Positions 14,319 to 19,598 of a stretch of 19,598 bases of DNA are shown one piece after another. The stretch covers positions 1-19,598 of the forward strand of contig DHKA01000104.1 in assembly GCA_002404605.1 (NCBI GenBank), in the 5' to 3' direction. The stretch's first letter is position 1. Every line of letters starts with the position of its first letter. The notes under the pieces are model-generated. The model had not been told where the DNA came from and did not search any database. It saw nothing but the letters and a program-made list of their open reading frames with translations. Source of the stretch: Clostridiales bacterium UBA4706 (GTDB taxonomy: Bacteria; Bacillota; Clostridia; Oscillospirales; Oscillospiraceae). The position numbers and the translations under genes are program-made.

Positions 14319-15020
14319 TTATAATCCGTAAAGCGAAGCGACCGGGGTGGCGAGCACTACGGTGAGCAGTCCCGCCACGACGAGCGAGAGCGAGCTCATT
14401 GCGCCCTGGATCTCGCCCATTTCGAGCGCCCGGGACGTTCCGATGGCGTGCGCGGCGGTCCCGATGGCAACGCCCTGCGCAATGGGGCTTGTAATGCGGA
14501 ACACCCGGCACGCGCCCTCGGCGCAGATGTTGCCGAGAACGCCGGTCAGAATGATCGCCGCGACGGTGAGCGAGACGTAGCCGCCGAGCTCCGCGGAAAC
14601 GTCCATGCCGATCGCGGTGGTGATGGATTTGGGAAGAAGCGTAGCGAACAGAGAGAAGTCCAGCCGGAAAAGCGCCGAGAGCGCAAACACCGTGGCAAGG
14701 CTCGCAAGCACTCCGGCGGCGATACCGAGTGTTATGGCAAGGGCGTTTTTCTTCAGCAGCTCAAATTTCTCATAGAGCGGCACGGCAAGGCATACCGTCG
14801 CCGGGGTGAGCAGGAAGCTGATGTACTTCGCGCCGTTGAGATAGCTTTCGTAATCGATACGGAACAGAAGCAAAATCCCGATGGAGAAGAGGATCGCAAG
14901 CAGCAAGGGATTAAAAAGCGCGAAGTTCCACTTTCTCCGGATGGCGCGCCCCAGCTCGAACGAGGCAATGGTGATGACAGCGCCGAGAAAGGCGGAGGAT
15001 TCGATCAGCTCACGCATCAT
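14319..15020 (-). CDS. lrgB: LrgB/CidB-family membrane protein
   Basis: This 233-residue membrane protein belongs to the LrgB family. With LrgA it forms a membrane system linked in other Gram-positives to murein hydrolase control, holin-like activity or export of small acids such as pyruvate. Visible are several hydrophobic segments and the family signature region LLPKSITTAIGMDVSAELGG, followed by GTAAHAIGTSRALEMGEIQGA. The start ATG (15020, or the adjacent 15017) lies within the last codons of lrgA, with GGGGGA upstream, so translation is coupled. The exact physiological role in this organism is unknown. Confidence 0.92.
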   Translation of the reverse strand: MMRELIESSAFLGAVITIASFELGRAIRRKWNFALFNPLLLAILFSIGILLLFRIDYESYLNGAKYISFLLTPATVCLAVPLYEKFELLKKNALAITLGIAAGVLASLATVFALSALFRLDFSLFATLLPKSITTAIGMDVSAELGGYVSLTVAAIILTGVLGNICAEGACRVFRITSPIAQGVAIGTAAHAIGTSRALEMGEIQGAMSSLSLVVAGLLTVVLATPVASLYGL

Positions 15021-15381
15021 CTTTCGTCCCCCTTTTCTGGCGCAGACGCATCACGCGCTGCGCGGTGCGTCCTGCGGCAGCGAACACCGTGAACGTCGAT
15101 GCGATGACGATCACAGCAAACGGCAGCCACACGGGACGTAGCACGTCCCACCTTTCCAGAAGACCCACGCCCGCCGGGACGAACAGCATCGGCATGATCT
15201 CCAGCAGAAACGCGCTCGTTTCACGAATAGCGTCCACCTTCAAAAGACGCGTTTCCAGCGCCGTGAAGAGCAGAACGATCCCGTAAATGCTCGCCGGGAC
15301 GGGCAGCGGGAGCAGATAATGCAGCAGCTCGCCGAGGAACGATATCAGCAGAATGATGCCGAGCTGACGGATGTATTTCAT
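15010..15381 (-). CDS. lrgA: LrgA/CidA-family holin-like membrane protein
   Basis: This 123-residue protein has four predicted membrane helices. Family motifs are LPLPVPASIYGIVLLF (25-40) and EIMPMLFVPAGVGL (61-74). It is the usual partner of LrgB and overlaps it by a few codons. AGAAGG precedes ATG 15381. No clear consensus promoter was found in the 133-base gap upstream, which mainly holds the iscR promoter on the other strand. No LytSR two-component genes, the usual regulators, are nearby. Confidence 0.92.
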   Translation of the reverse strand: MKYIRQLGIILLISFLGELLHYLLPLPVPASIYGIVLLFTALETRLLKVDAIRETSAFLLEIMPMLFVPAGVGLLERWDVLRPVWLPFAVIVIASTFTVFAAAGRTAQRVMRLRQKRGTKDDA

Positions 15382-15453
15382 ACGCTTGACCTTCTTATGA
15401 AAAAATCTTTTTCTTTTTACCCAATTTGACCGCGTTTGTCAAGACGTTCCCAG

Positions 15454-15482
15454 TTGAAAAATTAAAAACATTGTGATATAGT
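15454..15482 (+). promoter_or_regulatory. iscR promoter
   Basis: TTGAAA at 15454-15459 and TATAGT at 15477-15482 are separated by 17 bases, with TG at the extended -10 position. The nine-base element GTATGTTTA (15481-15489) overlaps the end of the -10 box and recurs in the nifS promoter. Confidence 0.82.
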
Positions 15483-15514
15483 ATGTTTATAGAAGCGATC
15501 AGGAGGAAGAAAAT

Positions 15515-15952
15515 ATGCTGATCTCGACCAAGGGACGCTACGCGCTGCGCGTCATGGCGGATCTTGCCCGCAATGGCGGGGAGGAATACGTTGTGCTGAT
15601 GGACATCGCCCAGCGCCAGAACATATCCGAAAAATATCTCGAAGGTATTGTCGCCGCGCTCAGCCGCAGCGGATTTTTGCAGACGCAGCGCGGCCGCGGC
15701 GGAGGTTACCGGCTTGCCCGCCGCCCGGAGGAATACGCCGTCGGCGATATCCTCCGCGTTGCGGAGGGCTCCATAGCGCCGGTGTCCTGCGTCAAGTCCG
15801 GCGAATCGGAATGCCCGAACGCCGACAACTGTCTCACGCTGCCGCTCTGGAAGGAGTTAGACCGCGTGATGAACGACTATCTGGAGAGCGTCACGCTCGC
15901 CGACCTTATAAACGGCAATATTGCCGCGAAATCGACCGATTCCGGGGAATAA
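15515..15952 (+). CDS. iscR: IscR-like Rrf2-family regulator of iron-sulfur cluster genes
   Basis: This 145-residue regulator has the Rrf2 winged helix at residues 1-70: MLISTKGRYALRVMADLA, an ISEKYLEGIVAAL recognition helix, and QRGRGGGYRLAR in the wing. Three cysteines, Cys92, Cys100 and Cys106 (SCVKSGESECPNADNC), match the positions that hold a [2Fe-2S] cluster in IscR. It therefore probably senses Fe-S supply and controls nifS-iscU directly downstream. CAGGAGGAAG precedes the ATG. The gene has its own promoter and is separated from nifS by a second one. CymR is an alternative family member, but it lacks this cysteine set. Confidence 0.9.
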   Translation: MLISTKGRYALRVMADLARNGGEEYVVLMDIAQRQNISEKYLEGIVAALSRSGFLQTQRGRGGGYRLARRPEEYAVGDILRVAEGSIAPVSCVKSGESECPNADNCLTLPLWKELDRVMNDYLESVTLADLINGNIAAKSTDSGE

Positions 15953-15986
15953 CCCGGCGCGAAAATGCTCCTTGGGAAAAAACCTA

Positions 15987-16024
15987 TTGACAATATATGT
16001 TTATGATGCTACATTGTAAACATA
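15987..16024 (+). promoter_or_regulatory. nifS-iscU promoter with a two-turn inverted repeat
   Basis: TTGACA (15987-15992) and TACATT (16010-16015, preceded by TGC) are separated by 17 bases. TATGTTTA (15996-16003) and TAAACATA (16017-16024) form a perfect inverted repeat with centres 21 bases apart, two helical turns, flanking the -10 box. The right arm extends to GTATGTTTA on the minus strand, identical to the element at the iscR promoter. It is a likely IscR site. Confidence 0.75.
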
Positions 16025-16058
16025 CAAAAAAAGTAGGGTTTTGAAAGGAGCTTTTTCC

Positions 16059-17246
<1,188 letters not shown>

Positions 17247-17266
17247 GATAAAAGGAGGCAAGCATC

Positions 17267-17701
17267 ATGGCTCTTTACAGCGATAAGGTAATGGATCATT
17301 TCAAAAATCCCCGCAACGTCGGCGAGATCCCCGATGCGGACGGCGTCGGCGAGGTCGGCAACGCCAAATGCGGCGATATTATGAAGATGTATCTGAAGAT
17401 CAAGGACAACGTCATCGAGGACGTGAAGTTTGAAACGTTCGGCTGCGGCAGCGCCATTGCGTCGAGCTCCATGGCCACCGAGATGATCAAGGGCAAGACG
17501 ATCGAGGAAGCGCTCGCCGTCTCGAACAAGGAAGTCGTGGAGGCGCTTGACGGTCTGCCCGCGCACAAGCTGCATTGCAGCGTGCTGGCGGAAGAAGCCA
17601 TCAAAGCCGCTGTCAAGGACTATTACGACAAGAACAACATCCCCTACGACCACTCTCAGTTCCCCGACTGCGAAAACTGCGGCAGCTGTCATATGGTGTG
17701 A
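17267..17701 (+). CDS. iscU: Iron-sulfur cluster scaffold protein (NifU/IscU type)
   Basis: IscU assembles [2Fe-2S] clusters from iron and the sulfur delivered by NifS. The 144 residues show the scaffold ligands Cys35 with Asp37 (NAKCGD), Cys60 (FGCGSAIASSS) and Cys104 (KLHCSVLAEEAI). Unlike the short E. coli type, it has a C-terminal tail with Cys135, Cys138, Cys141 and His142 (DCENCGSCH), probably a second metal or Fe-S site. It lacks the central ferredoxin and Nfu domains of full NifU. AAAGGAGG precedes the ATG. A strong terminator follows, so hscA/hscB and fdx are not part of this operon. Confidence 0.95.
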   Translation: MALYSDKVMDHFKNPRNVGEIPDADGVGEVGNAKCGDIMKMYLKIKDNVIEDVKFETFGCGSAIASSSMATEMIKGKTIEEALAVSNKEVVEALDGLPAHKLHCSVLAEEAIKAAVKDYYDKNNIPYDHSQFPDCENCGSCHMV

Positions 17702-17714
17702 TTGTTTTTCACGC

Positions 17715-17755
17715 AAAAGACGCCGAAGGATTTTTCCCTTCGGCGTCTTTTATGC
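17715..17755. terminator. Bidirectional terminator of nifS-iscU and the YczE-like gene
   Basis: AAAAGACGCCGAAGG (17715-17729) pairs perfectly with CCTTCGGCGTCTTTT (17737-17751) around a seven-base loop. A/T runs at both ends give a U tract in either direction. Confidence 0.95.
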
Positions 17756-17756
17756 A

Positions 17757-18404
17757 TCAGGAGACCTTTTCATAGAGCTTTCCAGTGGGCGCGGAGAAAA
17801 GTTTTACAATGCGTCCTGTGACGAGCATGGACAAAACAGTCCCGATCCCGATATTGGATATCCGGCCGGCAAAAATGAGCGTGATCGCAATGGAGAGCGC
17901 CACGCAGCCTAGATCCAGCACGTTCTTTCCGTAGCCGAAGTCCTTTTTCAGCGCTATACCGATCGCTCCGGCGACGCCCTCGCCGGGGTTCGGGATGAAC
18001 TTCATCCCGGCGGTCAGCGAGATCCCGGCGGCAGTCAGCACAATGGCCAGAACGAGCACGAGATACTGGCTGACCGGCGTTGTCAGAAGCGGGATGCGGT
18101 CATCAAAAAACTGGATCAGAAGGCTGTTTACAAAGCTCGTAACGAGCTGGAAGCACTGCACCGGATGAAAATCTTTTTTCAGCAGCAGCCACTGCATCAG
18201 AATGAATACCAGATAAACCACATAAACGCACATCCAGAGCGGGATGCCGGTCAGCTGATGCACGTTGAACGGTACGGAGTTTATCGGCGAAATGCCGAGC
18301 TGCGTTTTGGTGTTCAGATCGATGCCGAGCGATAGTAGGATCAGCCCAAAGAAAAATATCAAAATGCGAAGAAGGATGTGCTTTGCATTTACGCACCGTT
18401 CCAT
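17757..18404 (-). CDS. YczE/YyaS/YitT-like integral membrane protein (DUF6198-like)
   Basis: This 215-residue protein has five or six predicted membrane helices. The pattern GLDLN-like SLGIDLNTKTQLGISPINSV, the middle HPVQCFQLVTSFV and the glycine-rich FIPNPGEGVAGAIG resemble the YczE group, whose transport role is undefined. GAAGGAGCC lies upstream of ATG 18404. It is convergent with nifS-iscU, sharing their terminator, and divergent from the Cys-rich gene. No substrate can be proposed. Confidence 0.8.
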   Translation of the reverse strand: MERCVNAKHILLRILIFFFGLILLSLGIDLNTKTQLGISPINSVPFNVHQLTGIPLWMCVYVVYLVFILMQWLLLKKDFHPVQCFQLVTSFVNSLLIQFFDDRIPLLTTPVSQYLVLVLAIVLTAAGISLTAGMKFIPNPGEGVAGAIGIALKKDFGYGKNVLDLGCVALSIAITLIFAGRISNIGIGTVLSMLVTGRIVKLFSAPTGKLYEKVS

Positions 18405-18442
18405 AAAATGGCTCCTTCAGACGAAAATCATTTTTATTTTAT

Positions 18443-18460
18443 CATAAGAAGAGTCTTATG
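18443..18460 (-). promoter_or_regulatory. Palindrome in the promoter region of the YczE-like gene
   Basis: CATAAGA (18443-18449) and TCTTATG (18454-18460) form a perfect inverted repeat with a four-base centre. On the minus strand it overlaps a possible -10 (TATGAT), about 40 bases before the ribosome site, so it may be an operator. The promoter itself has no convincing -35. Confidence 0.45.
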
Positions 18461-18487
18461 GGAAGGTCCGGAGAAAAAATTCTCGGG

Positions 18488-18516
18488 TAGACGGACGGCA
18501 GTTTTTATGCTATCCT
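18488..18516 (+). promoter_or_regulatory. Promoter of the Cys-rich/ThyX-like pair
   Basis: TAGACG (18488-18493) and TATCCT (18511-18516) are separated by 17 bases, with TG just before the -10 (TGC). It is a moderate match helped by the extended -10. Confidence 0.55.
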
Positions 18517-18536
18517 GTCGGGAGAGGTGATGCGAT

Positions 18537-18836
18537 ATGGCAAATAAACCGGAATGGGAAGGGAAGGGGTATTCGTTCTTCCAAAATACGAACTGCGAGT
18601 ATTTCCCCTGCCATCCGACGGATAAAACGGACGATTTCAGCTGCCTTTTCTGCTATTGCCCGCTGTACGCTCTCGGTGACAAGTGCGGCGGCAATTTCAC
18701 GTATCTGGCGTCAGGCTATAAGGATTGCAGCGGCTGCCTGATCCCGCACCGGCGCGAGAATTACGGGCGCATTTTGGACAAATACCCGCAGATCGCGGCG
18801 CTGGCGTCGAAAAACCGAGAGAAAGAGGAGAAGTGA
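18537..18836 (+). CDS. Cysteine-rich small-domain protein (PF04071 type)
   Basis: This 99-residue protein has eight cysteines and flanking histidines: Cys20, Cys25, His26, Cys36, Cys39, Cys41, Cys50, Cys64, Cys67 and His71. They occur in the motif series CEYFPCH, CLFCYCPLYALG, CGGNFTY and KDCSGCLIPH. This matches the cysteine-rich small domain, probably a Zn- or Fe-S-binding fold, sometimes seen beside or fused to cobalamin genes; its function is not known. AGAGGTG precedes the ATG. The next gene starts two bases after its stop, so they are coupled. Confidence 0.85.
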   Translation: MANKPEWEGKGYSFFQNTNCEYFPCHPTDKTDDFSCLFCYCPLYALGDKCGGNFTYLASGYKDCSGCLIPHRRENYGRILDKYPQIAALASKNREKEEK

Positions 18837-18838
18837 AT

Positions 18839-19402
18839 ATGCAGATCGCATGGTTGCGGCATGAGGACAACTGGCAGGATGTAAAAAACGCCGCTATGAA
18901 TACCGTCGGAAAAGATAAGGGCGTGTATCCCACCGCCGCATGGAAAAAGAAAATTCTGCTCGCCGAGCATTCGCCGATCCGGCTGATGCAGTTTGCGTGG
19001 AAGTGGAGCGACCTGCCGTACTGGGTCAGCGTCCACATCGTCCGCCACAAGATCGGCATCGAGCATTTTGTGAGCACGCAGCGTACCGACCGCACCGGCG
19101 TAGACCGCATGGAGCGTCCGCAGAACGCCCCGGTGCTCCACCAGTGCCAGGCGAACGCACAGGCGCTCATCACGATCAGCCGCAAGCGCCTCTGCTCCGG
19201 TGCCAGCCCCGAAACGCGGCAGGCGTGGCAGCTTCTCAAGGACGAGATCGCAAAGGTCGAGCCGGAGCTTGCCTCCTGTATGGTGCGCGAGTGCGTTTAC
19301 CGCGGCTTCTGCCCGGAAATGTACGGCTGCGGCTTTGACAAGACCGAGGAATACAAAAAGGAACTCGAGCGATACCACGCCATTCCCGAAGTGAAGAAAT
19401 AA
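18839..19402 (+). CDS. Divergent ThyX-like (FAD-dependent thymidylate synthase superfamily) protein
   Basis: This 187-residue protein resembles flavin-dependent thymidylate synthase ThyX, which methylates dUMP with methylene-folate and FADH2. Visible are LAEHSPIRLMQF (41-52), where ThyX has its HSPxR-like element, YWVSVHIVRHK, and RHKIGIEHFVSTQR (69-82), a variant of the RHRx7S ThyX signature with Lys replacing the second Arg. NAQALITISRKRLC and a C-terminal Cys152-Cys158-Cys164 cluster (CVYRGFCPEMYGC) follow. Similar short versions occur in phages and Clostridia. ATG 18839 has AGGAG upstream; a longer frame to 18725 overlaps the previous gene. Whether it is a working thymidylate synthase is uncertain. 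Confidence 0.72.
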   Translation: MQIAWLRHEDNWQDVKNAAMNTVGKDKGVYPTAAWKKKILLAEHSPIRLMQFAWKWSDLPYWVSVHIVRHKIGIEHFVSTQRTDRTGVDRMERPQNAPVLHQCQANAQALITISRKRLCSGASPETRQAWQLLKDEIAKVEPELASCMVRECVYRGFCPEMYGCGFDKTEEYKKELERYHAIPEVKK

Positions 19403-19413
19403 CGATAAAATAA

Positions 19414-19451
19414 CGAAAAACGCCTCCTCCGGCCGGAGAAGGCGTTTTTCG
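19414..19451 (+). terminator. Terminator of the Cys-rich/ThyX-like operon
   Basis: The two 19-base arms 19414-19432 and 19433-19451 pair with one mismatch. The stem has a CCGG tip and ends GGCGTTTTTC, giving a five-T tail. It begins 12 bases after the stop. Confidence 0.9.
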
Positions 19452-19473
19452 CTGTCAAAGAAGCCTCGCAGAG

Positions 19474-19584
19474 TTTGCGCCCGCAGGCGCAAATAGAGTT
19501 TTGATCATTTTCTCCGGCGGCGTGTACGTCGGAGAAAATTCCTCTCGGCTCGCAAACGTGCGAGTTGTGCGCCATCGGCGCACA
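19474..19584. repeat. Cluster of four perfect hairpins at the window edge
   Basis: Four perfect inverted repeats lie in about 110 bases: 19474-19481/19486-19493, 19507-19516/19530-19539, 19549-19554/19559-19564 and 19566-19573/19577-19584. The first and fourth share the frame GAGTT...TGCGCC...GGCGCA...GAG, suggesting related modules. No coding sequence with a ribosome site was found here. It could be an intergenic repeat element or a structured RNA, and it continues past the window edge. Confidence 0.55.
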
Positions 19585-19598
19585 GCGAGTGCGCTGCG

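Overview
This window looks like a chromosomal segment of a GC-rich, Gram-positive-type anaerobe of the class Clostridia, most likely an Oscillospiraceae-like gut bacterium. This is inferred from family content and style: strong AAGGAGG ribosome sites, TTGACA/TATAAT promoters, a lipobox lipoprotein, CsoR rather than CueR copper control, LrgAB, YczE-type and CPBP membrane proteins, and a minimal IscR-NifS-IscU iron-sulfur set. GC content is high enough to create very long spurious antisense frames (up to 849 codons), which I discarded. No rRNA, tRNA, CRISPR array or insertion sequence was seen. No gene-free stretch reaches 300 bases; the longest, 588-777, holds two divergent promoters and a palindrome.

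Layout. Positions 1-587 (minus) hold the 5' part of PRPP synthetase. It diverges from prfB (release factor 2, 778-1893), which is followed by a CorA-type metal transporter (1957-2874). Positions 2922-6020 form a compact plus-strand unit: a TetR-type repressor with two tandem palindromes over its promoter, a CPBP-type membrane protease gene broken by a one-base frameshift, mtnA (methylthioribose-1-phosphate isomerase) and a Vat-like xenobiotic acetyltransferase. A shared bidirectional terminator (6021-6058) separates it from minus-strand genes. These are an amidohydrolase, a large lipoprotein (low-complexity linker, propeller-like region, PstS-like binding domain), and a csoR-copA copper-efflux operon. 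copA ends in a C-terminal HMA domain that has its own strong ribosome site.

From 11948 a plus-strand pair encodes a DUF6056-like multi-membrane protein and a GtrB-like polyprenyl-phosphate glycosyltransferase, probably a cell-envelope glycosylation pair. lrgA-lrgB follow on the minus strand. iscR, nifS and iscU follow on the plus strand; the iscR and nifS promoters share a nine-base element. The window closes with a YczE-like membrane protein (minus), a Cys-rich small-domain protein and a divergent ThyX-like protein (plus), then a cluster of four perfect hairpins running to the window edge.

The main points for a second look are: the possible dual product of the copA 3' end; a Tyr in the release factor 2 tripeptide (SPY instead of SPF); the TetR-controlled unit with the frameshifted CPBP gene and Vat-like enzyme; the shared iscR/nifS element; the propeller/PstS lipoprotein; and the hairpin cluster at the end. 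None of these is demonstrably a new system from sequence alone.
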